From NCBI GenBank assembly GCA_045636265.1, contig JAZTXD010000185.1:1-63502 (forward strand): 63,502 nucleotides of DNA. Reading direction: 5' to 3'. Under the pieces are notes generated by a model that was not told the origin of the DNA, made no database searches, and saw only the letters and a list, made by a program, of their open reading frames with translations. The position numbers were made by a program, and so were the translations under genes. Shown here piece after piece: positions 22,943-32,596 of the stretch. Within the stretch, counting starts at the first letter, position 1, and every line of letters begins with the position of its first letter. This stretch comes from Flemingiibacterium sp045636265 (GTDB taxonomy: Bacteria > Bacillota > Clostridia > Oscillospirales > CAG-272).

Positions 22943-23842
22943 TTATTTTATATATCTTACCTCGCACTCAAGCTCGTGACCGAACTTTTCGCGAACCTCA
23001 TTTTTAACGATTTCAATAAGCTCCAGCACGTCCTTTGCAGTAGCATTTCCGCGGTTTACAATAAATCCCGCATGCTTTTCGGACACCTCTGCGTCACCGA
23101 CACGTCTGCCCTTAAGCCCTGCCTCGTCGATAACCTGAGCTGTGATATAGTCAGCGCCTCTCTTGAACACGCTTCCGGCACTCGGCATATCAAGCGGCTG
23201 CTTCTCACGGCGGCTGTTCATATACTCAGTCATCTTGTCATCGCATCCGCCAAGCCTTCCGACCGGCAAACGGAGCGATGCGGAAAGGATAACCTTATTT
23301 GAACCCATGTAAGCGCTGTGGCGGTAGGAGAACTCGTGCTCATCGTAGTAGTAATATCCAACCTTACCGGTATCGAGGTCGTAGTAGCGTGTGGAAACAA
23401 CGATACTGCCGATTTCCGTACCGAATGCGCCGGCGTTCATATATATCGCACCGCCCACAGTTCCGGGTATGCCGTATGCAAACTCAAGACCCGAAAAGCA
23501 TGCCTTCGCCGCAGAAAGCGCAAGGTATGTCAGCGGTACTCCGGCGTCAACTGTAAGACGTCCGCTGAAATTGTGATATCTCATCTCGGAGAATATTACA
23601 ACAGCGCCGTCAATTCCCGCATCGTCGATAAGAACATTGCTTCCGTTTCCGAGAACAACAATGCGTATACCGCACTCGCGCAGAATGTCAAACACGGCGA
23701 TAGCCTCATCACTTGTTTTCGGGAACACCGTAAGCTTTGCCGGTCCTCCGATTTTAAATGTTGTATACTGAGAGAGCGAGGCATTTTCTTCAAACTTGAT
23801 ATTTGCCGCGCCAAGCTTTTTTGCAGCGGTAATGTAATCCAT
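22943..23842 (-). CDS. murB: UDP-N-acetylmuramate dehydrogenase
   Basis: FAD-dependent reductase that turns UDP-GlcNAc-enolpyruvate into UDP-MurNAc in peptidoglycan precursor synthesis; 299 residues. YTTFKIGGPA near the start and GIPGTVGGAIYMNAGAFG are the FAD-binding signatures. The C-terminal domain has SAGSVFKRG and HAGFIVNRGNATAKDV, with the Ser proton donor in AGSVF. This is the Gram-positive type lacking the extra loop. The ATG at 23842 is preferred over 23848 because AAAGGAG is 7 bases from it but only 1 base from the other. Confidence 0.95.
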   Translation of the reverse strand: MDYITAAKKLGAANIKFEENASLSQYTTFKIGGPAKLTVFPKTSDEAIAVFDILRECGIRIVVLGNGSNVLIDDAGIDGAVVIFSEMRYHNFSGRLTVDAGVPLTYLALSAAKACFSGLEFAYGIPGTVGGAIYMNAGAFGTEIGSIVVSTRYYDLDTGKVGYYYYDEHEFSYRHSAYMGSNKVILSASLRLPVGRLGGCDDKMTEYMNSRREKQPLDMPSAGSVFKRGADYITAQVIDEAGLKGRRVGDAEVSEKHAGFIVNRGNATAKDVLELIEIVKNEVREKFGHELECEVRYIK

Positions 23843-23864
23843 AACCATACTCCTTTAAGTCATA

Positions 23865-24560
23865 TCATTGCAATAATATCGAACGCAGTTTTGCGTAGTC
23901 GTGAACGGTCGCGCTCGGGATTATGTCTGTACTGTTTAATGTCCTACCCGGATTATACCACACGGTGTCAATTCCTGCGTTTATGCCGCCGAGAATATCG
24001 TGCTTTAAGGAGTCGCCTATAATAAGTGCGCCCTCTCGCTTTTCATCTCCGATGTTACGGAAAACATAGTCAAAATATTCTCTCATAGGCTTCTCCGCAC
24101 CGGTATCCTCCGACACGAAGATATCTTTGAAATACTGCTGTATCGGCGAAGCGTAGAAGCGTTTTTTCTGCGTGTGAGAAACTCCGTTTGTAACGATATA
24201 CATTTCATAGTGTGCAGACAGCTCACGGCAAAGCTCCAGCGCTCCGTCAAAGAGATTGGAACAGTCCGCAAGCGCATCGACATATTCAAGATTCAGTAGA
24301 CTACTCTCTACCGATACTGTCCGACCGATCTTCTCAAAGAATATCCCGAACCGATTGTTAAGCAAATATTCTCTTGTGATCTCCCCGCGTCCGAGCATAT
24401 CCCACAGCTCGGAGTTTATATCAACATAGCGCAAAAACTCGCCCTCATTTAATTCTATGCCGTGCGATGCCATCACTATTCCGAAGGCATCGCGCTCGGC
24501 CCCGTCAAAATCGAACAGAGTTCTGTCTGCGTCAAAAAGCAGTACTTTGTATTTTCTCAT
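23865..24560 (-). CDS. HAD-superfamily hydrolase, YjjG-like nucleotidase
   Basis: 231 residues of the haloacid-dehalogenase fold. Motif I is FDADRTLFDFDG (the nucleophile is the first Asp of DxDxT), motif II VTNGVSHTQ, and motif IV IGDSLKHDILGG. The overall pattern is like the YjjG pyrimidine 5'-nucleotidase subgroup, which clears non-canonical nucleoside monophosphates; the substrate here is not certain. The ATG overlaps the tyrS stop (ATGA), indicating translational coupling inside the long operon. Confidence 0.88.
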   Translation of the reverse strand: MRKYKVLLFDADRTLFDFDGAERDAFGIVMASHGIELNEGEFLRYVDINSELWDMLGRGEITREYLLNNRFGIFFEKIGRTVSVESSLLNLEYVDALADCSNLFDGALELCRELSAHYEMYIVTNGVSHTQKKRFYASPIQQYFKDIFVSEDTGAEKPMREYFDYVFRNIGDEKREGALIIGDSLKHDILGGINAGIDTVWYNPGRTLNSTDIIPSATVHDYAKLRSILLQ

Positions 24561-25765
24561 CTTGCGATAAACTTGTGGAATACCTTCTTGCCCTTCTTGA
24601 TGATAACGCCCTCGGTAAGCTTTGCCGCTTCAACTACGGCATCAAAGCGCTCAACCTTAACGTCATCAACAGCGATACCGCCCTGCTGGATAAGGCGTTT
24701 AGCCTCACCCTTTGAGGGAGCAAGCTTTCCTGCAACTAAAAGGTCAACCACAGATGTGTCAACAGCCTCTACCTCGGTCGTGGGCATATTTTCGCTCGAA
24801 CCGCCGCCTGCGAATACCGCACGAGCCGCCTCGAGTGCCTTGTCTGCCTCTTCCTTGCCGTGAACCATGTTGGTAAGCTCGTATGCGAGGATTTCCTTTG
24901 CCTTGTTAAGCTGTGCGCCTTCCCAATCGGACATTTCGCGAATCTGTTCCATAGGAAGGAATGTGAGCATACGGATGCACTTTAAAACGTCCGCGTCGCC
25001 AACGTTTCTCCAGTACTGGAAGAAATCGAACGGAGAGGTCTTGTTGGGGTCAAGCCATACAGCGTTGCCCGCAGTCTTGCCCATCTTCTTACCGTTGGAG
25101 ACGGTGAGAAGAGTGATAGTCATAGCGTAAGCATCCTTGCCGAGCTTCTTTCTGATAAGCTCTGTACCGCCGAGCATGTTGGACCACTGGTCGTCGCCGC
25201 CAAACTCCATGTTACAGCCGTATTTCTTGAACATGTAGTAGAAGTCGTAGGACTGCATTATCATGTAGTTGAATTCAAGGAACGAAAGTCCCTTCTCCAT
25301 TCTCTGCTTGTAGCACTCTGCACGAAGCATGTTGTTAACAGAGAAGCAAGCGCCAACCTCACGAAGAAGGTCAACGTAGTTAAGGTCAAGCAGCCAGTCT
25401 GCGTTGTTAACCATCATAGCCTTGCCCTCGCCGAACTCGATGAATCTCTCCATCTGACGCTTGAAGCACTCTGCGTTGTGGTCAATGTCTTCCTTGGTGA
25501 GCATCTTTCTCATGTCGGTACGTCCCGAGGGGCCCCCGATCATAGTGGTACCTCCGCCGATAAGCGCGATAGGCTTGTTGCCTGCAAGCTGCAGACGCTT
25601 CATAAGAGTGAGCGCCATAAAGTGACCTGCTGTAAGCGAATCAGCGGTACAGTCAAAGCCGATGTAGAAGGTAGCCTTACCCTCGTTTATCATTTCGCGG
25701 ATATGCTCCTCGTCAGTAACCTGCGCGATAAGTCCGCGCTCCACAAGCTCTTCATAAAGTTTCAT
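24557..25765 (-). CDS. tyrS: tyrosine--tRNA ligase
   Basis: Class I synthetase of 402 residues. YIGFDCTADSLTAGHFMAL carries the HIGH-type motif (GHFM), with the tyrosine pocket in the QSYDFYYMFKKYGC region. The KMSKS loop reads KMGKT, as in many TyrS. A C-terminal S4 RNA-binding domain begins near residue 340 (SKGEAKRLIQQGGIAVDD). No T-box leader lies upstream: only 71 bases separate it from recN, which is unlike tyrS of many Firmicutes. AAAGGATGG precedes the ATG. Confidence 0.96.
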   Translation of the reverse strand: MKLYEELVERGLIAQVTDEEHIREMINEGKATFYIGFDCTADSLTAGHFMALTLMKRLQLAGNKPIALIGGGTTMIGGPSGRTDMRKMLTKEDIDHNAECFKRQMERFIEFGEGKAMMVNNADWLLDLNYVDLLREVGACFSVNNMLRAECYKQRMEKGLSFLEFNYMIMQSYDFYYMFKKYGCNMEFGGDDQWSNMLGGTELIRKKLGKDAYAMTITLLTVSNGKKMGKTAGNAVWLDPNKTSPFDFFQYWRNVGDADVLKCIRMLTFLPMEQIREMSDWEGAQLNKAKEILAYELTNMVHGKEEADKALEAARAVFAGGGSSENMPTTEVEAVDTSVVDLLVAGKLAPSKGEAKRLIQQGGIAVDDVKVERFDAVVEAAKLTEGVIIKKGKKVFHKFIAR

Positions 25766-25836
25766 TTTTATTTACCATCCTTTTGTTATTTTCTTTTATA
25801 ATTTCACCCGCAGCACGCAAACGCGTTTCTGCCGAT

Positions 25837-27546
25837 TTATATTACTTCGTCTATCATTTCCCGTGCGCTTTCACGAAGCCGCTCGGTTATGTTGATGCCG
25901 CCCATGATGCGTGCGACCTCGTTTATCCTGCCCTCTCGGTCAAGCGGTGTCACGCTTGTTGACACTCTGTTGTTATCCTCACGCTTTGCAATCAGATAAT
26001 GATTATCAGCCCTCGCCGCTATCTGCGCCGAGTGAGTAACACAGAGCACCTGGGTTCCGCTGTTCTTTGCAAGCTCCCACAGCTTGATGCCGATCTTCTG
26101 CGAGGTCTTGCCCGACACGCCCGTGTCAACCTCGTCGAATATCAGCGTTCCGAGGCTGTCGCGCTCGGCGAGAACATTCTTTATTGCAAGCATGATTCGC
26201 GCAAGCTCACCGCCCGATGCGATACGTGCCATAGACTTCAGCGGCTCGCCCTTGTTTGTGGAGATAAGGAACTCCACACAGTCTGCGCCCAGAGCGGTGT
26301 AGCCGACGCCATCGTCTGTAACGCTGCGCCTGTCGCTTATATCGCATGAGAAGCTAACGCCGCCCATGTCGAGATACGCAAGCTGTTCAACAATTTTTTC
26401 GGACAGAAGCTCTGCCGCCGACCGGCGTTTGCTTGAGAGGATATCCGCACGCTCTTTTAATACCGGCATAAGCGCTGTGCGTTCAGCACTTAGCTCGGAT
26501 AGCTTTTCCTCGGATAGCTCAATATCTTCAAGCTGTGTGCGTGCCTTACCGAGAAAAGCTAACACATCCTCAACCGTATCGCCGTATTTTCTCTCGAGCG
26601 ACTCAATAATGTCAAGTCTGGTTTCTATCGCATCAAGCTCTGCCGTGGGATCAGCGCTCTGCTCGTCACGCAGTGCATCCACTATAAGTGCGATATCCTC
26701 AAGCTCACCGATAACAAAGTCAAGCCGCGTCACCAGCGAGTCCGCATCCGACATAACCGGTGCCAGTGCCTCAAGCGCACGGCTCGCACGCTTGCACTTA
26801 TCTGCGGCCGCATTGCCCTTTTCGTTGCTGTAGATCAGCGAATAAACCGTATCTGAAAGCTCAACTATCTTTTCGCTGTTCTGGAGCTTTTTGCGTTTGG
26901 CGAGAAGCTTTTCTTCTTCTCCGCTCTTAAGATTTGCTGATTCTATCTCATTTATCTGGAACTTTAAAAACTCAAGCTTCTGTGCTTTTTCCCTCTCATC
27001 GGTCAAAAGCTCATCTATCATCCGGTTTAGCTCACAGTATCGCTCATAGCTCTCGCGGTACTCTGAAAGCTCCGTCCCATCCCGCGCGAACTCGTCAAGA
27101 TACAGTATATGATTTTCTGGTACCAGCAGTGCCATATTGTCATGCTGACCGTGTATTCCGATAAGCAAACCCATAGCCTGCCGCATTAGTGATAACGGTA
27201 TCAGCTGTGCGTTGCACCGCGCCGCGGATTTTCCCGCCGCGCTCAGTGTTCGCGAGAACATAAGCACGCCGTCCTCGTCAGGCACTATCCCAAGCTCTGC
27301 GAGTGAGTCCCTCACCGCTTCGGGTATATCGGTAAACACCGCGCTGACACACGCGCTGTCCTCACCGTTTCGGATTAAATCCTTCGACTGTTTTGCGCCG
27401 CAGATGAGGTTTATGCTGTCGATTATCATCGACTTTCCGGCTCCGGTTTCACCGGTGAGCACCGTAAATCCGCCCGTGAACTCAATGTCAGCCGACTTGA
27501 TGACCGCTATATTTTCAATATGGAGCGAAGCCAGCACGCGCCTCAC
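25837..27546 (-). CDS. recN: DNA repair protein RecN
   Basis: SMC-like ATPase of 569 residues acting in double-strand break repair. Walker A is GETGAGKS (about 32-39). A long coiled coil spans roughly 150-370. The C-terminal head has the signature ASGGELARIMLA and Walker B TLIFDEVDTGVSG. The GTG start at 27546 is supported by AAAGGA 6 bases upstream; a GTG at 27537 would give the more usual N-terminus. It follows argR by 24 bases in the common Firmicutes order argR-recN. Confidence 0.95.
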   Translation of the reverse strand: MRRVLASLHIENIAVIKSADIEFTGGFTVLTGETGAGKSMIIDSINLICGAKQSKDLIRNGEDSACVSAVFTDIPEAVRDSLAELGIVPDEDGVLMFSRTLSAAGKSAARCNAQLIPLSLMRQAMGLLIGIHGQHDNMALLVPENHILYLDEFARDGTELSEYRESYERYCELNRMIDELLTDEREKAQKLEFLKFQINEIESANLKSGEEEKLLAKRKKLQNSEKIVELSDTVYSLIYSNEKGNAAADKCKRASRALEALAPVMSDADSLVTRLDFVIGELEDIALIVDALRDEQSADPTAELDAIETRLDIIESLERKYGDTVEDVLAFLGKARTQLEDIELSEEKLSELSAERTALMPVLKERADILSSKRRSAAELLSEKIVEQLAYLDMGGVSFSCDISDRRSVTDDGVGYTALGADCVEFLISTNKGEPLKSMARIASGGELARIMLAIKNVLAERDSLGTLIFDEVDTGVSGKTSQKIGIKLWELAKNSGTQVLCVTHSAQIAARADNHYLIAKREDNNRVSTSVTPLDREGRINEVARIMGGINITERLRESAREMIDEVI

Positions 27547-27570
27547 CGCCTTTCCTTTGATGCATAATGC

Positions 27571-28026
27571 TTATTTTTTCTTAACAATAGCCATAAGGTC
27601 ATCCGCAAGCGTTTCTGCCGCCTCGTTTGTACGCATAACGATAATTATGGTATCATCTCCGGCAACGCTTCCGACAACATCATCACGGCCCATGGAATCT
27701 ATCGCCGCCGCCACGCCCTGCGCCATACCGGAAAAGGTTTTCACAACGGTAATATTCCCCGCTCTATCCACTTTTTCTACCGTTTCGGCGAGCAGTCCCT
27801 TGAATTTTGCGCTTATTGCGTTTTCCTCGCGATGCGGCATTGCGTACTTGTATTTTCCGCCCGTGCCGGTAACCTTAACAAGCCCCATTTCTCGCATATC
27901 GCGCGATATGGTAGCCTGAGTGACCTTGAATCCGCGCTCTTTCAGCGCATCAAGCAGCTCCTCTTGGGTTTCTATTTCATAATCGCCAATAAGCGACATT
28001 ATTTCACGCTGACGGTATTCTTTCAT
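27571..28026 (-). CDS. argR: arginine repressor ArgR
   Basis: 151 residues. The N-terminal winged helix-turn-helix (TQEELLDALKERGFKVTQ, with TISRDMREMGLVKV) binds ARG operators. The C-terminal trimerisation and arginine-binding domain contains GDDTIIIVMRT. With L-arginine the hexamer controls arginine synthesis and breakdown genes. No arginine genes are in this window, and its position between nadK and recN is the usual Firmicutes arrangement. AAGGAGG lies just ahead of the ATG. Confidence 0.96.
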   Translation of the reverse strand: MKEYRQREIMSLIGDYEIETQEELLDALKERGFKVTQATISRDMREMGLVKVTGTGGKYKYAMPHREENAISAKFKGLLAETVEKVDRAGNITVVKTFSGMAQGVAAAIDSMGRDDVVGSVAGDDTIIIVMRTNEAAETLADDLMAIVKKK

Positions 28027-28053
28027 TGCTTCCTCCTTGATTTATATGTAACC

Positions 28054-28908
28054 CTACTCTGACATCTTTCTGTGAAGCACGTCGTAAAATCCGCCGTCCT
28101 TGAGGCGTATGAATCCAACAGTTTGCTCTGAACGTCTGAACGTTACCGATTCACCGTATGAAACAGTACGCTCCTCACTGCCGTCTATATTAAGATAAAG
28201 CGCATCCTCGCGCGATGTAACGTTTTTCATGGTAAGCTCCGAGCGCGCAGAGAACACAAGAGGCGTTGCACTCAGTGAATGTGAGCATATCGGCGTGATG
28301 AGAAGCGCCTCCATTCTCGGGTCAACAATAGCGCCGCCGGCAGACATCGAATATGCCGTTGAACCCGTGGGCGTTGAAGCTATGAGTCCGTCGGCACGGT
28401 ATCTGCTGACAAGATTTGTGTCGCAGTAAAGCTCGATCTCCACAATACGGAACACCGACGCGCCGCCGAGCACCGCTTCGTTAAGAGCAAACAGCCGCTC
28501 GTTTCCAACATCCGCTTCAAGCATCATGCGGTTTTCAACTCTGTAGTCACCGCTCACAATACGGTCGAGCATAGACAGCTCGTCAAGCTCAAGCTCTGCC
28601 ATATATCCGATGCGTCCCTGGTTTATTCCGAGTATCGGCACACCGCTCTGGGCGCACCTTCTCGCCGCCTTGAGTATCGAACCGTCACCGCCGAGAACGA
28701 TCATTATATCCGGCTTCGTAAAAAAATTATCGTCATCAACAAGCGTTACATCATCGCATACGTGTGGTCCGTACGCTTCTGTAATTTCTTTGGAAAGTGA
28801 ATTTTGCATTATAAGCGAAACCTTCCCACGCAGTGCCCTTATAACCTTCACAGCTCCGAAAAGACCCGGATCCTTCGTAATATTCGGGCAAACAGCAACA
28901 GTTTTCAC
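28054..28908 (-). CDS. nadK: NAD kinase
   Basis: 284-residue kinase making NADP from NAD with ATP or polyphosphate. The GGDGS motif appears as VLGGDGSILKAARRC, followed by NQGRIGYMAELEL and DGLIASTPTGSTAYSMSAGG, the diagnostic substrate-binding segments. It starts with GTG at 28908 behind AAGGAGG. It lies between tlyA and argR, as in most Clostridia. Confidence 0.95.
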   Translation of the reverse strand: MKTVAVCPNITKDPGLFGAVKVIRALRGKVSLIMQNSLSKEITEAYGPHVCDDVTLVDDDNFFTKPDIMIVLGGDGSILKAARRCAQSGVPILGINQGRIGYMAELELDELSMLDRIVSGDYRVENRMMLEADVGNERLFALNEAVLGGASVFRIVEIELYCDTNLVSRYRADGLIASTPTGSTAYSMSAGGAIVDPRMEALLITPICSHSLSATPLVFSARSELTMKNVTSREDALYLNIDGSEERTVSYGESVTFRRSEQTVGFIRLKDGGFYDVLHRKMSE

Positions 28909-28933
28909 GCTATACCTCCTTTATGGTGGTAAG

Positions 28934-29704
28934 TTATACTCCAAAAACAATCTTTTTTATATTTTCTCTCCGAAATCCGCCAACGCGGTCAAATCCGGCA
29001 AGATATTCGCGGTTTCCGTCACCGCCATATATCGGAGAGGTTGTGAGGGCGAAGCAGACAAGTCCGCTTGCCTCTGCCGCGTCAAGCACACGCGCGATGA
29101 CCTCGGCGTGTACATTTTTGTCTTTAACAATTCCGTTTTTGCCTATATTCTCGCGACCTGCCTCAAACTGCGGCTTTATGAGAGCGATAAATCGCCCATC
29201 ATCACAAAGCATTCCCGACAGCGCCGGAAACAGAAGTGTAAGCGATATAAACGACACATCGCACACCATAAGCTCACACTTGCCGCCGATATCCTCAGGC
29301 TTAACATATCTGGCGTTAACTCCCTCGTATGAGGTCACCCTCGCATCACTTGCAAGTGAAGCGTCAAGCTGTGAGCGTCCAACATCCACCGCGCGAACGT
29401 GTTTCGCGCCACGCTGAAGAAGGCAGTCGGTAAAGCCTCCCGTGGATGCGCCGATGTCAACACAGTCAAGACCGGCAACGTCAACCCCGAACGCGTCAAG
29501 TGCGCGCTCAAGCTTAAGTCCGCCGCGGCTCACATAGCGGAGCACCTCGCCGACAATTTTAACATCCGCACTCTCATCAGCTTCAAACGACGGCTTTGTA
29601 ACAACCTTTCCGTCAACGGCAACACTGCCGTCGCGTATAAGCTTTTGCGCCGCCTCACGGCTTTTGGCAAGTCCAAGACTGTGCACCAGTTTATCTATAC
29701 GCAT
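28934..29704 (-). CDS. tlyA: TlyA-family 2'-O-ribose rRNA methyltransferase
   Basis: 256 residues. An N-terminal S4 RNA-binding domain (MRIDKLVHSLGLAKSREAA) is joined to a Rossmann methyltransferase with the SAM-binding motif DIGASTGGFTDCLLQ, then CDVSFISL and IKPQFEAGRE. The family methylates rRNA and affects capreomycin sensitivity; older annotations call it hemolysin. The start lies 3 bases after the stop of the preceding gene and has no clear ribosome site, suggesting coupled translation. dxs, usually just upstream in Clostridia, is absent here. Confidence 0.93.
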   Translation of the reverse strand: MRIDKLVHSLGLAKSREAAQKLIRDGSVAVDGKVVTKPSFEADESADVKIVGEVLRYVSRGGLKLERALDAFGVDVAGLDCVDIGASTGGFTDCLLQRGAKHVRAVDVGRSQLDASLASDARVTSYEGVNARYVKPEDIGGKCELMVCDVSFISLTLLFPALSGMLCDDGRFIALIKPQFEAGRENIGKNGIVKDKNVHAEVIARVLDAAEASGLVCFALTTSPIYGGDGNREYLAGFDRVGGFRRENIKKIVFGV

Positions 29705-29707
29705 AAT

Positions 29708-30160
29708 TTAAAACACCGGAATCACAATCGAGATCAGTATGCCGAGCAGCGCTCCCATAATAACCTGAAAGGGTGTGTGACCTATAAACTCCTTTAAATC
29801 CTTGTCAAGATAGCGTGTATCCCCTTCAGAGAGTTCATCCACTATACGGTTAAGTACCTTTGCCTGCTCTCCCGCCGCACGTCTGACACCTGCGGCATCG
29901 TACATAACGATAAACGCAAGTATAAACGAAAGTGCAAACTCCGGCGAACCCGTTCCGCAAAGCTTGGCGGCTGCTGTTACAACAGCGCATACCGTTGCCG
30001 AATGTGAGCTCGGCATTCCTCCGGATGACATAAGTACCGCAAAATCAAACCTCTTATTTTTGACAATATAACGTATACACTTAATAGTCTGTGCAATAAA
30101 CCATCCGGCTATGGCGCATATGAAAATGTAATTTGTGAATATCCCCTTGATATAATCCAT
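29708..30160 (-). CDS. divergent PAP2 family (DUF212) membrane protein
   Basis: 150 residues with four to five hydrophobic segments. The signature GGMPSSHSATVCA carries the phosphatase-like Ser-His pair, and MYDAAGVRRAAGEQAKVLN is the family's second conserved block. DUF212 proteins are distant relatives of PAP2 lipid phosphatases with unproven activity. It sits directly after the prenyl diphosphate synthase gene, which makes a role in isoprenyl phosphate metabolism plausible but unproven. Confidence 0.9.
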   Translation of the reverse strand: MDYIKGIFTNYIFICAIAGWFIAQTIKCIRYIVKNKRFDFAVLMSSGGMPSSHSATVCAVVTAAAKLCGTGSPEFALSFILAFIVMYDAAGVRRAAGEQAKVLNRIVDELSEGDTRYLDKDLKEFIGHTPFQVIMGALLGILISIVIPVF

Positions 30161-30175
30161 TATAAAAATTCCTTA

Positions 30176-31093
30176 TCACATATTTCTCGTGAGCAAATAA
30201 TCAGCAAGAGCACACGGAATTTCCGAGCCGGCATAATCCGCCACCGCAGCCTTGGCGCTCTCTGTGAGGTCCTTGGCATACTTCTTTGCTTCTTCGATCG
30301 TCATAACCGTTGCAAACGTGGTCTTACCGCTCTTCTCATCACTTCCGATCGGCTTTCCGAGAACCTTCTCATCGCCGACAACATCGAGTATGTCATCAAC
30401 CACCTGGAAAGCGCGTCCAACACAGAGAGCATATTTTTCCGCCGCCGCCGAGAGCTTATCCGAAGCACCGCCGGCAAGACATCCGAGAAGCACACCGCAT
30501 CTTATAAGCTCGCCCGTTTTGAGCGACTGCATGAGCTCAAGATCTTTAAGCTCAAAGCGCTCCGTTTCGCCTATAAGGTCGAGCACCTGACCGCCGATCA
30601 TTCCGTCTGCACCGGCGCACTGCGAGAGAAGCATAACAGCCTTGCAGTTGGACTCGGCATCAGCATACGGGTTTCCCGCCGCCACACCAAACGCGCGAGT
30701 GAGAAGTCCGTCACCTGCAAGCAGAGCGTTCGCTTCGCCGAACACCTTATGGTTCGTGGGCTTTCCGCGTCTTAAATCGTCATTGTCCATACACGGAAGA
30801 TCGTCGTGGATAAGCGAATATGTGTGTATCATTTCAAGCGCACATCCGTATGTAAGCGCCGCGTTATACGATTCATGCGGATCTCTGCCGCTCTCGTAGG
30901 ACGCCATAAGCGAGAACATCCCGGCAAATCCGGGGCGAAGACGTTTGCCGCCGCTAAGCAGACTGTAGCGCATCGCATCGTGTATAACCTTATACTTTTT
31001 GTCGCTCTCCGGCATGTATTCAAGAAGACGTGCCTCGGTGCCTCTGGCACCTATCATGATCTGTTCTTCGATGTTTATTGCGTTCTTTTTCAT
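30176..31093 (-). CDS. ispA: polyprenyl (farnesyl) diphosphate synthase
   Basis: 305-residue trans-prenyltransferase condensing isopentenyl diphosphate with allylic diphosphates, probably to farnesyl diphosphate. The first Asp-rich motif is DDLPCMDNDDLRRGKPTNH and the second is QVVDDILDVVGDE. The order xseA-xseB-ispA is conserved in bacteria and supports the IspA assignment. The ATG overlaps the xseB stop by one base (TAATG). Confidence 0.94.
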   Translation of the reverse strand: MKKNAINIEEQIMIGARGTEARLLEYMPESDKKYKVIHDAMRYSLLSGGKRLRPGFAGMFSLMASYESGRDPHESYNAALTYGCALEMIHTYSLIHDDLPCMDNDDLRRGKPTNHKVFGEANALLAGDGLLTRAFGVAAGNPYADAESNCKAVMLLSQCAGADGMIGGQVLDLIGETERFELKDLELMQSLKTGELIRCGVLLGCLAGGASDKLSAAAEKYALCVGRAFQVVDDILDVVGDEKVLGKPIGSDEKSGKTTFATVMTIEEAKKYAKDLTESAKAAVADYAGSEIPCALADYLLTRNM

Positions 31094-31323
31094 TATTTTC
31101 CCTCACCGGCAGGAACGAAGTCTTCTTCCTTGCCATTCACAAGTATCTTAACCTTCTGTTCAGCCGAGTCAAGCTTTGCCGAGCACAGCTTAACAAGCGA
31201 AACGCCCTCTTCAAAGAGTGCAAGCGACTCGTCAAGCGGCGCCGCACCACCGTCAAGCGCGCGAACTATTTCCTCAAGGCGTGCAAGCGCCGCCTCAAAC
31301 GCTATATCTTTGCTGTTGTCCAT
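31093..31323 (-). CDS. xseB: exodeoxyribonuclease VII small subunit
   Basis: 76 residues, the usual size. FEAALARLEEIVRALDGG and PLDESLALFEEGVSLVKLC form the family's two-helix body. It pairs with XseA to degrade single-stranded DNA. It starts 4 bases after the xseA stop, and its own stop overlaps the ispA start. Confidence 0.95.
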   Translation of the reverse strand: MDNSKDIAFEAALARLEEIVRALDGGAAPLDESLALFEEGVSLVKLCSAKLDSAEQKVKILVNGKEEDFVPAGEGK

Positions 31324-31327
31324 AACC

Positions 31328-32596
31328 TTACTCCTTCGTGTCCTTTATGACGTCAATAGCCTCACCGACAACGCGTCCGTCGGTTGTGCGGAATGTGAAC
31401 CGATCACCGCTCTTTATCTGCGCGGTACTCTTTATAAGCTTTCCCTCGCCGTCAAACACAGCCGAATATCCTCTTGAGATAACCGACATGGGGTTAAGTG
31501 CTTCGAGAGATGCCGTAAGTGCGGCGAACTGTGTACGCTTATTCGTTACCGAAAGCTTCATCTGCGCTTCAAGTGCACCTGAAAGCGAGAGAAGCGCCAT
31601 ACGCTTGTCATCGATGAAATTTTTCGGGGATGTGAGCGCACGGCTCTTGGCAAGCATCGAAAGCTGTTCCCTTGACGAGCCTATACGCTTTGTGAGGGAA
31701 AGCTCCATGTGTCCCACAATATTTCCGATTTTACGCTTTAACTCCGCCGTGTCGGGGACGGCTATCTCCGCCGCCGCTGACGGGGTGGGAGCACGCATAT
31801 CCGCGGCAAAATCGCATATAGTAAAATCTGTTTCGTGTCCTACCGCCGAAATTACGGGAATTTCACTCGCCGCAACCGCTCTTGCGAGCGCTTCATCGTT
31901 AAACGCCCACAAATCCTCAATCGACCCGCCGCCGCGACCGATTATAATAACATCAACGCTTTTGTGCGCATTGAAATAGTTAACACCGGCGATAAGCTGT
32001 GCCGGAGCGTCCGCGCCCTGTACAAGCGACGGAAAAAGCGTGAGTGCGGCATACGGGAAGCGCCGTTTGGTAACGTTTATCATATCGCGAACCGCCGCGC
32101 CCGTGGGGGATGTTATAATACCGACACGGGTAGGGATTTTGGGAAGCGGCTTTTTTCTCGCCGGCGAGAAAAGTCCCTCCGCTTCAAGCTTGCGCTTCAA
32201 CTGCTCGAAAGCGATGTAAAGGCTTCCAACGCCGTCCGGCTCCATCGCCTCAACATATATCTGATACTGTCCGTCGCGCACGAAAGCGGAAACTCTGCCG
32301 CGCGCCAGAATCTTCATGCCGTTTTCCGGCAGAAACTTGAGTTTCGATGCGGCGCTTTTGAACATCACCGCACGAATTAAACTGTCGGGGTCTTTTATCG
32401 TAAAATAAAAATGTCCCGTTTTGTAGTGGTTTGTGAAGTTTGATATCTCGCCCTTTATCCAGACATTTGACAGAAGATCATTTGAGTCTATCATCTGCTT
32501 GATGTAGGCGTTAAGCTGTGCGACTGTGAGTATGGCGCGGCCCTTGGTGTCAGCGTCCTGAACATTCTCTGTATTTATCTGGTCCAAAACGTCCAC
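31328..32596 (-). CDS. xseA: exodeoxyribonuclease VII large subunit
   Basis: About 422 residues. An N-terminal OB-fold (LTVAQLNAYIKQMID, WIKGEISNF) is followed by the catalytic domain with GVITSPTGAAVRDMINV, IIIGRGGGSIEDLWAFND and SAVGHETDFTICDF. A coiled-coil region near 280-350 binds XseB. Its start overlaps the end of the upstream gene by about 22 bases. GTG at 32596 is chosen as the first start behind AGAGGAAGG, and TTG at 32587 is possible. The uncertain start does not affect the conserved domains. Confidence 0.94.
   Translation of the reverse strand: MDVLDQINTENVQDADTKGRAILTVAQLNAYIKQMIDSNDLLSNVWIKGEISNFTNHYKTGHFYFTIKDPDSLIRAVMFKSAASKLKFLPENGMKILARGRVSAFVRDGQYQIYVEAMEPDGVGSLYIAFEQLKRKLEAEGLFSPARKKPLPKIPTRVGIITSPTGAAVRDMINVTKRRFPYAALTLFPSLVQGADAPAQLIAGVNYFNAHKSVDVIIIGRGGGSIEDLWAFNDEALARAVAASEIPVISAVGHETDFTICDFAADMRAPTPSAAAEIAVPDTAELKRKIGNIVGHMELSLTKRIGSSREQLSMLAKSRALTSPKNFIDDKRMALLSLSGALEAQMKLSVTNKRTQFAALTASLEALNPMSVISRGYSAVFDGEGKLIKSTAQIKSGDRFTFRTTDGRVVGEAIDVIKDTKE

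Noticed and set aside
25766..25836. Possible T-box leader upstream of tyrS
   Set aside because: The gap is only 71 bases and contains no T-box sequence or terminator stem.
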